Source: Halopseudomonas xiamenensis (GTDB taxonomy: Bacteria > Pseudomonadota > Gammaproteobacteria > Pseudomonadales > Pseudomonadaceae). From it: a stretch of 64,000 bases of DNA. This document shows positions 45,378 through 58,627 of the stretch, piece after piece. A program made the position numbers and the translations under genes. Below the pieces are notes generated by a model. It was given only the letters and a program-made list of their open reading frames with translations. It was not told the DNA's origin and ran no database searches. The stretch lies in contig NZ_JACLGO010000007.1 in the NCBI RefSeq assembly GCF_014219065.1, positions 1 to 64,000 on the forward strand, in the 5' to 3' direction. The stretch's first letter is position 1; each line of letters begins with the position of its first letter.

Positions 45378-47600
45378 ATGAACTGTAAACAGTCGCGCGT
45401 GGAACGCAATCAAATGCCTCTAACCAGGAAGTTTTCATTCGCAGCCATGCTTGCGCTGCTCAGCCCGCTGGCCTTTGCCGCCGATCTCCAGCGCCTCGAT
45501 GTGGCGTCGCTGCCCGGTGAGCGGGTGGAACTCAAACTGACCTTCGACGAGCCGGTGGCCGCAACGCCGAAAGGCTATACCATCGATCAGCCAGCGCGTA
45601 TCGCCATCGATCTGCCGGGCGTCAAGAACCGCCTGGGTGAGCGTTCCCGCGAACTGGGGCTGGGCAATGCGCGCAGCCTGACCGTGGTCGAGGCCAACGA
45701 TCGTACTCGCCTGATCATCAACCTGGCTGACCTGGCTCCGTACACCACGCGTGTGGAGGGCAACAACCTGTTCATCATGGTCGGTGCCAACAGTGCGCCA
45801 GGCTATGCAACGGCTCCGGCGCCTGCCGCTGCGGCCAACACCCCGGTCCAGGCCAGCGGCAGCGACGGGCGCAGCAACACCCAGCCCGCCGCCAGCAGCC
45901 CGATGGCCGCAGGTGGGGGACGTGCCATTCGCAGCCTGGACTTCCAGCGCGGCGAACAGGGTGAAGGCAATGTCATCATCGACCTGTCCGATCCGACCAT
46001 TCGGGTGGATGTGCAGGAGCAGGGAGGGCGGGTACGCCTGACCTTCCCCGGCACCAGCCTGCCCGATGAGTTGCGCGTGCGTCTGGACGTCAAGGATTTC
46101 GCCACCCCGGTCAACTTCATCAGTGCCAGCAGCTCCGGCCAGGACGCCAGCATCAGCATCGAGCCGACCGGTTTCTACGAGCACCTGGTCTACCAGGCCG
46201 ACAGCCGCCTGACCGTCAGCTTCAAGCCCATGACCCGTACCGAGATCGAGCAGCGGCGGGCTGACGAGTTCTCCTACTCCGGCGAGAAATTGTCGCTGAA
46301 TTTCCAGGACATCGAGGTGCGCTCGGTACTGCAGCTGATCGCCGACTTCACCGACCTCAACCTGGTGGCCAGCGATACCGTACAGGGCAGCATCACCCTG
46401 CGTCTGCAGAACGTGCCCTGGGACCAGGCGCTGGACCTGGTGCTCAAGACCAAGGGGCTGGACAAGCGCCAGATCGGCAACGTGCTGCTGGTGGCGCCGG
46501 CTGACGAGATCGCCGCCCGTGAACGCCAGGAGCTGGAATCGCAGAAGCAGATCGCCGAACTGGCCCCGCTGCGCCGCGAGCTGATCCAGGTCAACTACGC
46601 CAAGGCATCGGACATCGCCACCCTGTTCGCTTCGGTTACCTCCGGCGATGGCGAGCAGCGCGGCTCGATCACCGTGGATGACCGCACCAACAGCATTATC
46701 GCCCTGGAAACCCAGGCCAAGCTCGACGAATTGCGACGCATCGTCACCCAGCTGGACATCCCGGTGCGCCAGGTGATGATCGAGGCGCGTATCGTCGAGG
46801 CCAACGTCGGTTTCGACAAGGCGCTGGGCGTGCGCTGGGGTGGTAACGTCAACCTGGGCAGACGCTTCAATGCCTATGGCAAGGACGACAACATCGGCAT
46901 CACCGATGACCCGATCATGAGCCAGAACCCGGTCACCGGCGAATACGATGTGGAGAACTACCGTAATCCCGGCGGCATCTTCGGCAACCCGACCATTCCG
47001 TTCAACACTCCGTTCGTCGACATGGGTGTACTGGGCGCCACCTCGGGCATCGGCATCGGCTTCATCACCGACAACACCATCCTCGACCTGCAGCTGTCGG
47101 CGATGGAAAGCACCGGCAATGGCGAGATCATCTCCCAGCCCAAGGTGGTGACCTCGGACAAGGAAACGGCTCGTATCCTCAAGGGCGCGGAAATTCCCTA
47201 TCAGGAAGCCAGCTCCAGCGGTGCCACCACCACGGCCTTCGCCGAGGCGGTGCTGTCGCTGGAAGTGACACCGCAGATCACCCCCGACAGCCAGGTAATC
47301 ATGGAAGTGGTCGTCACCAAGGACGAGCCGGACTTCAGCCGTGAGGTCAACGGCGTGCCAATGATCCGTAAAAACGAAGTTACCGCGAAGATTCTGGTAG
47401 CTGATGGTGAAACCATCGTGATTGGTGGTGTATTCTCCAGTGAATCGCAGAAGAGTCAGGAAAAGGTGCCCTTCCTGGGTGACCTGCCGGTGGTCGGCAG
47501 AGCCTTCCGGCGTGACATCAGTTTCGAGAGCAAGACCGAGCTGCTGGTGTTCCTGACTCCTCGCATCATCAATAATGGAGCTATCAGTCTTGCCAGGTAA
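45378..47600 (+). CDS. pilQ: Type IV pilus secretin PilQ
   Basis: Outer-membrane secretin (740 residues) that forms the gated channel for the pilus. A signal peptide (cleavage likely after LAFAA), two AMIN domains that bind peptidoglycan, a STN/N0-N1 region ([17 protein letters not shown]) and the secretin domain ([17 protein letters not shown]) are in the usual order. ATG 45378 follows GGGAGAG; ATG 45414 is a possible alternative nearer the signal peptide. aroK begins five bases after the stop codon. Confidence 0.95.
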   Translation: MNCKQSRVERNQMPLTRKFSFAAMLALLSPLAFAADLQRLDVASLPGERVELKLTFDEPVAATPKGYTIDQPARIAIDLPGVKNRLGERSRELGLGNARSLTVVEANDRTRLIINLADLAPYTTRVEGNNLFIMVGANSAPGYATAPAPAAAANTPVQASGSDGRSNTQPAASSPMAAGGGRAIRSLDFQRGEQGEGNVIIDLSDPTIRVDVQEQGGRVRLTFPGTSLPDELRVRLDVKDFATPVNFISASSSGQDASISIEPTGFYEHLVYQADSRLTVSFKPMTRTEIEQRRADEFSYSGEKLSLNFQDIEVRSVLQLIADFTDLNLVASDTVQGSITLRLQNVPWDQALDLVLKTKGLDKRQIGNVLLVAPADEIAARERQELESQKQIAELAPLRRELIQVNYAKASDIATLFASVTSGDGEQRGSITVDDRTNSIIALETQAKLDELRRIVTQLDIPVRQVMIEARIVEANVGFDKALGVRWGGNVNLGRRFNAYGKDDNIGITDDPIMSQNPVTGEYDVENYRNPGGIFGNPTIPFNTPFVDMGVLGATSGIGIGFITDNTILDLQLSAMESTGNGEIISQPKVVTSDKETARILKGAEIPYQEASSSGATTTAFAEAVLSLEVTPQITPDSQVIMEVVVTKDEPDFSREVNGVPMIRKNEVTAKILVADGETIVIGGVFSSESQKSQEKVPFLGDLPVVGRAFRRDISFESKTELLVFLTPRIINNGAISLAR

Positions 47601-47605
47601 TCGCG

Positions 47606-48121
47606 TTGCGTAATGTCTTTCTGGTAGGCCCGATGGGGGCAGGGAAAAGTACCATCGGGCGCCTGCTGGCAAAAGAGCTCAGATACCCATTCAAGGATTC
47701 AGACCGGGAAATCGAAGCCAGAACCGGAGCCGATATCCCCTGGATCTTCGATGTGGAGGGGGAGGAAGGCTTTCGTCAGCGCGAAGAAGCCATGATTGCC
47801 GAACTGGTGCAGGAGCAGGGCATAGTGCTTGCCACCGGTGGCGGCGTGGTGATGCGCGAGGCCAACCGTCGGGCGCTGGCCGATAACGGCCTGGTGGTCT
47901 ACCTGCGGACCAGCGTCGAGCAGCAGTTGCAGCGTACCGCCAAGGATCGCCAGCGGCCACTGCTGCAGACCGCGGACCCGGAAAAGGTCTTGCGCGAGTT
48001 GATGGCGCGGCGTGACCCGCTGTATCGGGAGATCGCCCACCTGATCATCGATACCGACCAGCGCGGGCCCAAGGTGGTGGTCAGCACCATCGTCGCCCAG
48101 CTGACGCAAGAGCCGAACTGA
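47606..48121 (+). CDS. aroK: Shikimate kinase
   Basis: Phosphorylates shikimate with ATP in the chorismate pathway. The 171-residue product has the Walker A motif GPMGAGKST at its very start, shikimate-binding DSDREIE, and [11 protein letters not shown]. The start codon is TTG at 47606 ([10 protein letters not shown]), the only choice that gives the full P-loop strand. The gene follows pilQ by five bases and may rely on translational coupling. aroB follows. Confidence 0.94.
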   Translation: MRNVFLVGPMGAGKSTIGRLLAKELRYPFKDSDREIEARTGADIPWIFDVEGEEGFRQREEAMIAELVQEQGIVLATGGGVVMREANRRALADNGLVVYLRTSVEQQLQRTAKDRQRPLLQTADPEKVLRELMARRDPLYREIAHLIIDTDQRGPKVVVSTIVAQLTQEPN

Positions 48122-48176
48122 AGACCCGGAAAGCGCGGGACTGATGTATCCTTGCCGGGTTCCCAGGGAGAGTTCC

Positions 48177-49256
48177 ATGCAGCAATTGACCGTTAATCTC
48201 GATGATCGCAGTTACCCCATCCACATTGGCAGCGGCCTGCTCGGGCAGGTAGAACTGCTGGCGCCGCATATTGCCGGCCGGCAGGTATGCATCGTGACCG
48301 ATGATACCGTCGCTCCGCTGTATCTGCAGCGGCTGTGCCAGACCCTGGCGGATTACGCGGTAGTACCGGTGGTGTTGCCTACCGGGGAAGCCTTCAAGAA
48401 CTGGTCGACCCTGCAGCAGATCTTCGATGCCCTGCTCGCGGCACGGCATGATCGCCGTACCACGCTGATCGCGCTGGGTGGGGGCGTCATCGGTGACATG
48501 ACCGGCTTTGCCGCCGCCTGCTATCAGCGGGGCGTCGACTTCATCCAGATTCCCACCACCCTGCTGTCCCAGGTCGACTCCTCGGTGGGCGGCAAGACCG
48601 GCATCAACCATCCGGCCGGCAAGAACATGATCGGTGCCTTCTACCAACCCAAGGCGGTACTGATCGATACCGACAGTCTGCGCACCCTGCCCGCGCGGGA
48701 GGTCAGCGCCGGGCTGGCGGAAATCATCAAGTACGGGCTGATCCGTGATCGCCAGTTCCTCGACTGGCTGGAGCAGCACATGCCAGCCCTGCGTGAACTG
48801 GAGCCGGCGCTGATCACCGAGGCGATCGCCCGCTCCTGCGCGATCAAGGCCGAGGTGGTGGCAGCAGACGAGCGCGAGGGGGGCGTGCGCGCCATCCTCA
48901 ACCTGGGACATACCTTCGGCCATGCGATCGAGGCGCACCAGGGCTATGGCAACTGGCTGCATGGCGAGGCAGTGGGCGCGGGGATGGCCATGGCCCTGGA
49001 GTTGTCGCAGCGCCTGGGCTGGCTGAGCGAGGCCGAGCAACAGCGCGGCGTGACGCTGATCGCCGCTGCCGGCTTACCGGTGACACCGCCACGCGGCATG
49101 TTGGGCGAGGACTTCAAGCGCCTGATGGCGGTGGACAAGAAGGTACTCGACGGCCAGTTGCGTCTGGTGCTGCTCAAGCAGATGGGGGAGGCGGTGGTGA
49201 CGGCTGATTTTGACGGCCAGGCGCTGCATTCGATGTTGGCGGTGGCCGGGCGATGA
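48177..49256 (+). CDS. aroB: 3-dehydroquinate synthase
   Basis: NAD-dependent cyclase (359 residues) that makes 3-dehydroquinate from DAHP, the second step of the shikimate pathway. The signatures [29 protein letters not shown] and [12 protein letters not shown] (zinc-binding histidines) are clear. GGGAG precedes ATG 48177. It overlaps the SPOR-protein gene by four bases. Confidence 0.95.
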   Translation: MQQLTVNLDDRSYPIHIGSGLLGQVELLAPHIAGRQVCIVTDDTVAPLYLQRLCQTLADYAVVPVVLPTGEAFKNWSTLQQIFDALLAARHDRRTTLIALGGGVIGDMTGFAAACYQRGVDFIQIPTTLLSQVDSSVGGKTGINHPAGKNMIGAFYQPKAVLIDTDSLRTLPAREVSAGLAEIIKYGLIRDRQFLDWLEQHMPALRELEPALITEAIARSCAIKAEVVAADEREGGVRAILNLGHTFGHAIEAHQGYGNWLHGEAVGAGMAMALELSQRLGWLSEAEQQRGVTLIAAAGLPVTPPRGMLGEDFKRLMAVDKKVLDGQLRLVLLKQMGEAVVTADFDGQALHSMLAVAGR

Positions 49257-50824
49257 GCGAGCAACGGGAAGTGGATATGGGCGACTTGAGCAGCACCGAG
49301 GACTATCTCATACACTATCAGCTGCGCCATGATCCATTCATGGCGCGTGCGCCGGGCTTTCGTTTCTTCACGCCAAAGCGCAAGCCGGTGCTGGCGCAGT
49401 TGCATCACATGGCGCACTTTTCCGAGCAGTTGCAGGTAGTGGTCGGCCCCCCGGGTGCCGGCAAGACCCTGCTGCGCCAGGCGATGGTTGCCAGCTGCAA
49501 CAAGGACAAGGTGCAGTGCGTCGTCACCTCGGGGCGCGAGCAGGCGGATGTCGGCGCGCTGACCAGGCTGCTGTGCCAGGCATTGAATGTTGCCGATACC
49601 CGGGCCCTGCTGGAGCGTGCCGAGCAGCTGCATGCCACCGGCATGCAGCTGTACCTGGTGGTGGACGACGCCCACTGTCTGGAGCCCGAGGCCATCCAGT
49701 TGCTGGCCGATCTCAGCCAGGCCGACAGCCGGGCGGCGCCACGGGTCTTCCTGTTTGCCGAAGAGTCCATCGGCGAAGCCCTGGAGGCGGTGGACATGCC
49801 GGCCGCCCGGGTGTGGCTGCAACTGCTGGAGCTGGCTCCCTTCAACCTGGAGGAAACCCGCGACTACCTGGCCCAGCGTCTGGAAGCGGCGGGGCAGGGC
49901 ATCGAGTTGCTGGACGATGCGCAGGTCGGTCGGATTCACCAGGACAGTGGTGGTTGGCCCGGTGCGATCAATCGGGTAGCCAGGCAGGTAATGATGGAGG
50001 AAATCGAGGAACCGGTGCGTCCGGTACGTCAGCGGCAGGCGGTGGCCTTGCCGATGCGCTCGCTGGTGGCACTGGTGCTGGTGGGGATCGGCGTGACCAT
50101 TGCCTGGATGATGGGAGGCGATGAGCCGGAGCCGACGCGGACGGTCATCAGCCTGCCTGATCAGGTCGCCAGCGTGGATGTGACAGGGGACGCGACGGAT
50201 GGCCCCATGCTGCAGATGCCCAGCGAGACGAGCGGTACCCTGGAGCGTATTGCCGAGGAGCCGGACGCCGAGCCGCTGGTGGCGACCGAGGTCGCGCGTG
50301 AGCGCCGGGCGCCCGCAGCGGATGGTGATAATGGTCAGTTGCCCGAGCCTGTCGCCATGCCCGAACCGGTTCGGATCGAGGCGCCGCCAGTGGTTGCCGC
50401 GCCGGAGCCGATAGTGGCGGACACCCCTGCACCGTCGGCGGTACCGCAGCCGCCGACGGCAGCGCCGCAGGCCGCGCCTGCGACACCGAGCACGGCAAGC
50501 GCTCGACCCGCCGCATCCGGCGCGAATGCCGCGTATCGGCAGGCCGACTGGTACCGCCAGCGGGCTGCCAGCGAGTATGCCCTGCAATTGCTGGGTACCC
50601 GCTCACGCCAGGCGGCACTGGACTTCATCAATGCCCAGTCCGGAGTGGCGGACCTGGGGTATTTCGAAACCCAGCATGAAGGCCAGCCCTGGTTCGTCGT
50701 CACCCAGGGGCGTTATGCCGGGCGTGCCCAGGCCCAGCAAGGCGCTGGCCAGTTGCCTGAATCGCTGCGCAAGCTGCAACCCTGGCCGCGCAGCATGGGC
50801 AGCATCCAGCAGTCGTTGCGCTGA
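49253..50824 (+). CDS. SPOR-domain protein with AAA ATPase module (DamX-like position)
   Basis: A 523-residue protein. An N-terminal ExeA-like ATPase domain (Walker A GPPGAGKT at 65-72, Walker B YLVVDDAH) is followed by a transmembrane segment (about 268-285), a long Pro/Ala/Glu-rich linker and a C-terminal SPOR domain ([17 protein letters not shown] ... [11 protein letters not shown]) that binds denuded septal peptidoglycan. The position after aroB is the place of damX in gammaproteobacteria, suggesting a cell-division role, though the ATPase module is an elaboration. A strong terminator follows. Confidence 0.85.
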   Translation: MSEQREVDMGDLSSTEDYLIHYQLRHDPFMARAPGFRFFTPKRKPVLAQLHHMAHFSEQLQVVVGPPGAGKTLLRQAMVASCNKDKVQCVVTSGREQADVGALTRLLCQALNVADTRALLERAEQLHATGMQLYLVVDDAHCLEPEAIQLLADLSQADSRAAPRVFLFAEESIGEALEAVDMPAARVWLQLLELAPFNLEETRDYLAQRLEAAGQGIELLDDAQVGRIHQDSGGWPGAINRVARQVMMEEIEEPVRPVRQRQAVALPMRSLVALVLVGIGVTIAWMMGGDEPEPTRTVISLPDQVASVDVTGDATDGPMLQMPSETSGTLERIAEEPDAEPLVATEVARERRAPAADGDNGQLPEPVAMPEPVRIEAPPVVAAPEPIVADTPAPSAVPQPPTAAPQAAPATPSTASARPAASGANAAYRQADWYRQRAASEYALQLLGTRSRQAALDFINAQSGVADLGYFETQHEGQPWFVVTQGRYAGRAQAQQGAGQLPESLRKLQPWPRSMGSIQQSLR

Positions 50825-50837
50825 TCCTGTCGCTCTT

Positions 50838-50875
50838 CTGCGGCTCCGATATTCCCCGGGAATGCGGAGCCGCAG
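50838..50875 (+). terminator. Intrinsic terminator of the pil-aro-SPOR operon
   Basis: CTGCGGCTCC (50838-50847) and GGAGCCGCAG (50866-50875) form a perfect 10-bp stem, extended by the inner GATATTCCCC/GGGAATGC pairing, and are followed by CTTCCTTCTCC. This is the best terminator-like structure in this part of the window. Confidence 0.7.
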
Positions 50876-50978
50876 CTTCCTTCTCCAACCCCTTCCCCTG
50901 AGCGGCCATGTCCTTTGGCCGTGGCTGCAGCGTGTCCTGTCCGCCGCTACGGCACTGTCACTGTTCTATAGTTATTTC

Positions 50979-51025
50979 TGCACTTTCATGGTGCATGATT
51001 TTCTTTAGTGCACTGCTTTGGTTCA
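50979..51025 (+). promoter_or_regulatory. Two NtrC-like binding sites upstream of gltB
   Basis: TGCACT-TTCAT-GGTGCA (50979-50995) is a near-perfect match to the NtrC site TGCACC-N5-GGTGCA, and TGCACT-GCTTT-GGTTCA (51009-51025) is a weaker second copy. Their centres are 30 bp apart, about three helical turns, as in tandem NtrC enhancers. The rest of the 395-bp gap is AT-rich and holds a promoter (51097-51125). Confidence 0.55.
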
Positions 51026-51096
51026 AAAAATATAGTCATTTTAAAAAAATGCTTTCCTTGTTACGACATTTATATATGTTTTTGCGGCAAAAATAA

Positions 51097-51125
51097 TTGT
51101 GGCTGCATGGCGTGCTGTGTACAAT
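51097..51125 (+). promoter_or_regulatory. Probable sigma-70 promoter of gltB
   Basis: TTGTGG (51097-51102) and TACAAT (51120-51125) are spaced exactly 17 bp. The predicted start near 51132 leaves a leader of about 88 nt before the gltB ATG. No exact GG-N10-GC sigma-54 element was found in the region. Confidence 0.55.
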
Positions 51126-51219
51126 CAGGTCCTCTTCCGCAGCTGATACCTGGTCCGATCTGGTCCGTTTATTGACTGTAAGTAACTGAAATACATGGAA
51201 ATAAATTGAGAGCGTGCCT

Positions 51220-54200
51220 ATGAAAGCAGGTCTGTATCAGCCTGATCAGTTCAGGGATAACTGTGGCTTCGGTTTGATTGCCCATATGCAGGGCGAGGCC
51301 AGTCATCATCTGCTGAAAACCGCCATCGAGGCGCTGACCTGCATGACCCATCGTGGCGGCATCAATGCCGATGGCAAGACCGGCGATGGTTGCGGCTTGT
51401 TGCTGCAGATGCCCGATCGTTTCATGCGGGCGGTCGGCAAGGAGGAACTGGCCCTCGATCTGCCGGAGCAATATGCGGTGGGGATGGTTTTCACCGGGGT
51501 TGAGCCGGCAGCGCAGGCCCGCGCTCGCCAGGCGTTCGAAACAGCGCTGGCCGATCAGCAGCTGGGCCTGCTGGGATGGCGCAAGGTACCGGTGGACAGC
51601 AGTGTGCTGGGACCATTGGCCCTGAGTTGCCAACCGAACATCGAGCAGCTGTTCATTTCCGGGCAGGGCCTGGATGAGCAGCAGTTCGCCATCAAGCTGT
51701 TCTACGTTCGGCGCAAGGTGGAACTGGCCATGCAGGCCGATGCGGACTTCTATGTCTGCAGCCTGTCGGCCAAGGTGATTTCCTACAAGGGCCTGATGAT
51801 GCCGGCGGACCTGGACAGCTTCTTCCCGGAGCTGGGAGATGCGCGCATGGAAACCGCGATCAGCGTGTTCCACCAGCGCTTCTCCACCAATACCCTGCCG
51901 CGCTGGCCGCTGGCCCAGCCGTTCCGCCTGCTGGCGCACAACGGCGAGATCAATACCATCACCGCCAACCGCAACTGGGCGCATGCGCGGCGCAACAAGT
52001 TCGTCAACGAGCTGCTGCCGGAGCTGGACAGCCTGGCACCGCTGGTGAATGTCACCGGTTCGGACTCCTCCAGCATGGACAACATGCTGGAACTGCTGCT
52101 GGCCGGCGGCATGGACCTGTTCCGCGCGGTGCGCATGGTGGTACCGCCGGCCTGGCAGAACATGGAAACCATGGATGCCGACCTGCGCGCCTTCTATGAA
52201 TTCAACTCCATGCACATGGAGGCCTGGGATGGTCCGGCCGGCATCGTGCTGACCGAAGGCCGCTATGCGGTCTGCCTGCTGGACCGCAATGGCCTGCGCC
52301 CGGCGCGCTACGTGATTACCGCCAACGGCTATATCACCCTGGCCTCGGAAATCGGTGTGTGGAACTACCGCCCCGAGGATGTGATCAGCAAGGGCCGGGT
52401 CGGGCCCGGCCAGATCCTGGCGGTGGATACCCGCACCGGCGAGGTATTGCACACCGACGAGGTGGAAGGCCGCCTGAAGTCGCGCCATCCGTACCGCAAG
52501 TGGCTCAAGCAGCATGCCCTGCGTATCCAGGGCACGCTGGACGATCGCGACCAGCGCGACGAGTTCCTCACACCCGAGGCACTGCAGCAGTACATGAAGA
52601 TGTTCCAGGTCAGCTTCGAGGAGCGTGACCAGGTGCTGCGCCCGCTCGGCGAGAACGGCCAGGAAGCGGTCGGCTCCATGGGTGACGATACCCCCATGGC
52701 GGTGCTGTCCAGCCGGGTACGCACGGTCTACGACTACTTCCGCCAGCAGTTCGCCCAGGTGACCAACCCGGCGATCGACCCGCTGCGCGAGGCGGTGGTC
52801 ATGTCGCTGGAAACCTGCCTCGGCGCTGAGCGCAATGTCTTCGAGGAAACCCCGGACCACGCCAACCGGGCGATCCTCAGCAGCCCGATCATTTCCCCGG
52901 CCAAGTGGCGCACGCTGATGAACCTGCAGCGTCCCGGCTTCGAGCACCAGGTGATCGACCTCAACGTTGACCAGCAGGTGCCGCTGGCCGCGGCCGTGGC
53001 TGGCATCGTCGAGCAGGCCGAGACCGCGGTACGCGCCGGCAAGACCCTGCTGGTACTCAGCGACCGGGCGATTGCCAAGGGCAAGCTGCCGGTGCATGCG
53101 GCGCTGGCGGTGGGGGCGGTGCATCATCATCTGATTGCCTGCGGTCTGCGTTGCGACTGCAACATCCTGGTGGACACCGCGAGCGCCCGCGACCCCCACC
53201 ACTTTGCGGTGCTGATCGGTTTCGGTGCGTCGGCGGTATACCCTTACCTGGCCTACGAAGTGCTGGCCGACCTGGTGCGTACCGGCGAGGTGATCGGTGA
53301 CCTGTACGAGGTATTCAAGAGCTACCGCAAGGGCATATCCAAGGGCCTGCTGAAGATACTGTCGAAGATGGGAATCTCCACCGTGGCCTCCTACCGCGGC
53401 GCTCAGCTGTTCGAAGCCATCGGCCTGGCCGACGAGGTGGTCGAGCGGTGTTTCCGCGGCGTGCCCAGCCGTATCCAGGGTGCGGGTTTTGCCGATCTGC
53501 AGGCCGAGCAGGCACTGCTGGCCGCCGAGGCCTGGAGCCCGCGCAAGACCATCCAGCAGGGTGGTCTGCTCAAGTATGTGCATGGCGGTGAGTACCACGC
53601 CTACAACCCGGACATCGTCCGCGCGTTGCAGGACGCGGTGCAGGGTGACAGCTACGACAAGTATCTGGAGTACGCGGCGCTGGTCAACCAGCGCCCGGTG
53701 GCGACCCTGCGCGATCTGCTGCAACTGCGCCAGGACCTGACACCTATCGCGCTGGAGGAAGTGGAGCCGCTGGAGTCGCTGTTCAAGCGCTTCGACTCGG
53801 CCGGGATTTCGCTGGGTGCGCTGTCACCGGAAGCCCACGAGGCCATCGCCGAGGCGATGAACCGCCTGGGTGCCCGCTCCAACTCCGGGGAGGGCGGCGA
53901 GGACCCGGCGCGCTACGGCAGCATCCGCACCTCGAAGATCAAGCAGGTGGCCTCGGGCCGCTTCGGTGTCACCGCGGAGTACCTGGTCAACGCCGAGGTG
54001 CTGCAGATCAAGCTGGCCCAGGGCGCCAAGCCCGGTGAAGGCGGGCAGTTGCCCGGTGGCAAGGTCAACGAGCTGATCGCCCGGCTGCGCTATGCGGTGC
54101 CGGGGGTGACGCTGATTTCACCGCCGCCGCACCATGACATCTATTCGATCGAGGACCTGGCGCAGCTGATCTTCGACCTCAAGCAGGTCAATCCGCAGGC

Positions 54201-55668
54201 GCTGGTCTCGGTCAAGCTGGTGGCCGAGCCGGGCGTCGGTACCATCGCCGCCGGCGTGGCCAAGGCCTATGCTGACCTGATCACCATCTCCGGCTATGAC
54301 GGTGGCACCGGCGCCTCGCCGCTGACCTCGATCAAGTATGCCGGTTCACCCTGGGAGCTGGGCCTGTCCGAGGCGCACCAGACCCTGCGCGGCAACGATC
54401 TGCGCGGCAAGGTGCGGGTGCAGACCGATGGCGGCCTGAAGACCGGCCTGGATGTGATCAAGGCGGCGATCCTCGGCGCCGAGAGCTTCGGCTTCGGTAC
54501 CGCGCCGATGATCGCGTTGGGCTGCAAGTACCTGCGCATCTGCCACCTGAACAACTGCGCCACCGGCGTAGCCACGCAGAACCGGCAGTTGCGCGACCAG
54601 CACTACATCGGCACCGTGCAGATGGTGATGAACTTCTTCACCTATGTCGCCAGCGAGACCCGCGAGTGGATGGCCAAACTGGGCGTGCGCCGCCTGGAGG
54701 ACCTGATCGGCCGCACCGACCTGCTGGAGATCCTGCCCGGCACTACCAGCAAGCAGCAGGGCCTGGACTTGCGCCCACTGCTGTTCAGCGATGCGGTACC
54801 GGCGGACAAGCCGCAGTACTGCCAGGTCGACCGCAACCCGCCATTCGACCAGGGCCTGACCGCCGAGCGCATGGTCAGCCTGGCGCTGCCGGCCATCGAA
54901 GGGCTGGCCGGTGGTGAGTTCGAGATGCCGCTGACCAACTGCGACCGTTCGATCGGTGCCCGGGTATCCGGTGAGATCGCCCGTCGCCATGGCAACCAGG
55001 GCATGAGCGAGGCGCCGATCACCTTCCGCTTCAGCGGTACCGCCGGACAGAGCTTCGGCGTATGGAACGTGGCTGGCCTGAATATGTATCTGCAGGGTGA
55101 TGCCAACGACTATGTCGGCAAGGGCATGACCGGCGGCAAACTGGTGATAGTGCCGCCGGCGGGCAGCCCGTTCCGCTCCGAGCGGACCTCGATCATCGGC
55201 AATACCTGCCTGTATGGCGCCACCGGCGGCAAGCTGTTCGCCGCCGGGGTGGCCGGTGAGCGTTTCGCGGTGCGCAACTCCGGTTGCCATGCGGTGATCG
55301 AGGGTGCCGGTGACCACTGCTGCGAGTACATGACCGGCGGCATGGTCTGCGTGCTGGGCAAGACCGGCTACAACTTCGGCGCCGGGATGACTGGCGGCTT
55401 CGCCTATGTGCTGGATCAGGACAACAGCTTCTTCGACAAGCTCAACCACGAACTGGTGGAGCTGCAGCGCATCAGCGGCGAGTCGATGGAAGCCTATCGC
55501 AGCCACCTGATCCAGGTGCTGACCGAGTACGTCGCGGAAACCGGCAGTGCCTGGGGCGCCGAGGTGCTGGAGGATCTGGACAATTACATCCGCCGCTTCT
55601 GGCTGGTCAAACCCAAGGCCGCGAGCCTGCGCGCCCTGCTCAAGACCACGCTGGCGAACCCGCAATAA
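51220..55668 (+). CDS. gltB: Glutamate synthase large subunit
   Basis: Large subunit (1482 residues) of NADPH-dependent glutamate synthase, which makes glutamate from glutamine and 2-oxoglutarate. ATG 51220 gives the N-terminus [19 protein letters not shown]. Cleavage before Cys15 exposes the N-terminal nucleophile of the amidotransferase domain. The central FMN domain (GGTGASPL) and a 3Fe-4S site ([13 protein letters not shown]) are followed by the beta-helix domain with repeated glycine-rich motifs ([17 protein letters not shown]). NtrC-like sites upstream suggest nitrogen control. gltD follows after 120 bp. Confidence 0.96.
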   Translation: MKAGLYQPDQFRDNCGFGLIAHMQGEASHHLLKTAIEALTCMTHRGGINADGKTGDGCGLLLQMPDRFMRAVGKEELALDLPEQYAVGMVFTGVEPAAQARARQAFETALADQQLGLLGWRKVPVDSSVLGPLALSCQPNIEQLFISGQGLDEQQFAIKLFYVRRKVELAMQADADFYVCSLSAKVISYKGLMMPADLDSFFPELGDARMETAISVFHQRFSTNTLPRWPLAQPFRLLAHNGEINTITANRNWAHARRNKFVNELLPELDSLAPLVNVTGSDSSSMDNMLELLLAGGMDLFRAVRMVVPPAWQNMETMDADLRAFYEFNSMHMEAWDGPAGIVLTEGRYAVCLLDRNGLRPARYVITANGYITLASEIGVWNYRPEDVISKGRVGPGQILAVDTRTGEVLHTDEVEGRLKSRHPYRKWLKQHALRIQGTLDDRDQRDEFLTPEALQQYMKMFQVSFEERDQVLRPLGENGQEAVGSMGDDTPMAVLSSRVRTVYDYFRQQFAQVTNPAIDPLREAVVMSLETCLGAERNVFEETPDHANRAILSSPIISPAKWRTLMNLQRPGFEHQVIDLNVDQQVPLAAAVAGIVEQAETAVRAGKTLLVLSDRAIAKGKLPVHAALAVGAVHHHLIACGLRCDCNILVDTASARDPHHFAVLIGFGASAVYPYLAYEVLADLVRTGEVIGDLYEVFKSYRKGISKGLLKILSKMGISTVASYRGAQLFEAIGLADEVVERCFRGVPSRIQGAGFADLQAEQALLAAEAWSPRKTIQQGGLLKYVHGGEYHAYNPDIVRALQDAVQGDSYDKYLEYAALVNQRPVATLRDLLQLRQDLTPIALEEVEPLESLFKRFDSAGISLGALSPEAHEAIAEAMNRLGARSNSGEGGEDPARYGSIRTSKIKQVASGRFGVTAEYLVNAEVLQIKLAQGAKPGEGGQLPGGKVNELIARLRYAVPGVTLISPPPHHDIYSIEDLAQLIFDLKQVNPQALVSVKLVAEPGVGTIAAGVAKAYADLITISGYDGGTGASPLTSIKYAGSPWELGLSEAHQTLRGNDLRGKVRVQTDGGLKTGLDVIKAAILGAESFGFGTAPMIALGCKYLRICHLNNCATGVATQNRQLRDQHYIGTVQMVMNFFTYVASETREWMAKLGVRRLEDLIGRTDLLEILPGTTSKQQGLDLRPLLFSDAVPADKPQYCQVDRNPPFDQGLTAERMVSLALPAIEGLAGGEFEMPLTNCDRSIGARVSGEIARRHGNQGMSEAPITFRFSGTAGQSFGVWNVAGLNMYLQGDANDYVGKGMTGGKLVIVPPAGSPFRSERTSIIGNTCLYGATGGKLFAAGVAGERFAVRNSGCHAVIEGAGDHCCEYMTGGMVCVLGKTGYNFGAGMTGGFAYVLDQDNSFFDKLNHELVELQRISGESMEAYRSHLIQVLTEYVAETGSAWGAEVLEDLDNYIRRFWLVKPKAASLRALLKTTLANPQ

Positions 55669-55672
55669 ACCC

Positions 55673-55700
55673 GGGTTGCCGAGCACCTGCTCGACGACAG
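55673..55700. repeat. Palindromic repeat, copy 2
   Basis: This begins GGGTTGCCGAGCACCTGC and continues as TCGACGACAG. It is the second copy of the element seen at 6282-6309, starting five bases after the gltB stop codon, and folds through CGAGC.../GCTCG. Confidence 0.75.
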
Positions 55701-55785
55701 GTTTCAGCCGCAGCGGGCGTCGCGCCCGAATGCGGACCGGGGCGCTACGCCGCGGAGCAGGGACACGAATATATTTGAGAGGTAG

Positions 55786-57207
<1,422 letters not shown>

Positions 57208-57283
57208 GTTGTTGGCTGGATTTGTTGTTCCGGCGTCTGGTTTTCGGTCTTACAGACTCTGATCCTGCACGGAGATGGTGGCA

Positions 57284-57390
57284 GTGGTTCCCGAGTCGGG
57301 TACGCTCGACCGTTTGATGCCAGGGATGGCATCAACGAGCCCCCAGGGATGGGTTCACGGCGTGTCGAGCGTACCCGACTCGGGAACTAC
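57284..57390 (+). repeat. Structured repeat, copy A (53-nt core in 24-27-bp inverted arms)
   Basis: Arms at 57287-57310 and 57364-57387 are a perfect 24-bp inverted repeat (GTTCCCGAGTCGGGTACGCT in part), extended to 27 bp by three more pairs with one wobble. The core at 57311-57363 contains TTGATGCC-AGGGAT-GGCATCAA and CCC-AGGGAT-GGG hairpins and is identical over all 53 bases to copy B. It fills most of the 302-bp gap between gltD and hemE. Confidence 0.88.
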
Positions 57391-57509
57391 AGTCCTTGCA
57401 CTCTCTCCCATCCTCAAATATAGCCCGCGCCCCTTTGCCGCACCGCCCCTTATCTTCCTGGCGATAACGGTTACAATGGTTGCCATTTACGCCACTGGAT
57501 GCCGATTTC

Positions 57510-58598
57510 ATGTCTGAATTGAAGAATGACCGTTTTCTGCGTGCGCTGTTGCGCCAGCCTGTTGATGTCACTCCGGTATGGATGATGCGCCAAGCCGGCC
57601 GCTATCTGCCTGAATATCGCGCCTCCCGCGCTCGTGCCGGTGACTTCATGGGGTTGTGCATGAACCCGGAGATGGCCTGCGAGGTGACCCTGCAGCCGCT
57701 GGAGCGCTATCCGCTGGATGCGGCCATCCTGTTTTCCGACATTCTCACCATTCCCGACGCCATGGGCCTGGGTCTGCACTTCGAGACTGGCGAAGGCCCG
57801 CGCTTTCGCAAGCGCATCGACTCCCTGGCCGATATCGAAGCCCTGCCGATCCCTGATCCGCGCCAGGACCTGGGCTATGTCATGGACGCGGTCAGCACCA
57901 TCCGCCGTGAACTCAATGGCCGGGTACCGCTGATCGGTTTCTCCGGCAGCCCCTGGACCCTGGCCACCTATATGGTCGAGGGTGGTTCTTCCAAGGATTT
58001 CCGCAAGATCAAGGCGATGATGTACGACCAGCCGGAAGCGGTGCACCTGCTGCTGGACAAGCTGGCGCAGTCGGTCACCAGCTACCTCAATGAGCAGATC
58101 AGGTCCGGCGCCCAGGCGGTGCAGATCTTCGATACCTGGGGTGGCAACCTGTCCGCCGATGCCTACCAGAAGTTCTCCCTGGCCTACATGCGCAAGATCG
58201 TTGCCGGGCTGATCCGTGAGAACGAGGGACGTCGCGTGCCGGTCATCGTATTCACCAAGAACGGCGGCCTATGGCTGGAGAGCATTGCCGAGTGCGGCGC
58301 CGATGGCGTCGGCCTGGACTGGACCATGGACATTGGCGTGGCCCGCTCGCGGGTCGGCTCCAAGGTGGCGCTGCAGGGCAATATGGACCCCACCGTGCTG
58401 TACGCCAACCCGCAGGCGATCCGTGACGAAGTGGCACGCATCCTCGCCAGCTACGGCAAGGGCACCGGGCATGTATTCAACCTCGGCCACGGCATCACCC
58501 CCGAGGTGGACCCGGCCCACGCCGGGGTATTCATCGAGGCGGTGCACGAACTGTCGGCGATCTATCATGATCCGAATGCGGTCGTGGCCCAGGGCTGA
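57510..58598 (+). CDS. hemE: Uroporphyrinogen decarboxylase
   Basis: Decarboxylates the four acetate groups of uroporphyrinogen III to give coproporphyrinogen III in haem synthesis. The 362-residue product has the signatures [16 protein letters not shown] and [19 protein letters not shown] 57510 is preferred to the in-frame start at 57480 because [17 protein letters not shown] is the family N-terminus. A TACAAT hexamer at 57472-57477 may be its -10. Confidence 0.95.
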   Translation: MSELKNDRFLRALLRQPVDVTPVWMMRQAGRYLPEYRASRARAGDFMGLCMNPEMACEVTLQPLERYPLDAAILFSDILTIPDAMGLGLHFETGEGPRFRKRIDSLADIEALPIPDPRQDLGYVMDAVSTIRRELNGRVPLIGFSGSPWTLATYMVEGGSSKDFRKIKAMMYDQPEAVHLLLDKLAQSVTSYLNEQIRSGAQAVQIFDTWGGNLSADAYQKFSLAYMRKIVAGLIRENEGRRVPVIVFTKNGGLWLESIAECGADGVGLDWTMDIGVARSRVGSKVALQGNMDPTVLYANPQAIRDEVARILASYGKGTGHVFNLGHGITPEVDPAHAGVFIEAVHELSAIYHDPNAVVAQG

Positions 58599-58627
58599 CG
58601 ACTGACCTGTCATACGGGAGAATAACA

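Noticed and set aside
51097-51120. Sigma-54 promoter upstream of gltB (TGGCTGC...GTGC)
   Set aside because: The spacing of GG and GC is 11, not the required 10, and the bases fit the sigma-70 promoter better.
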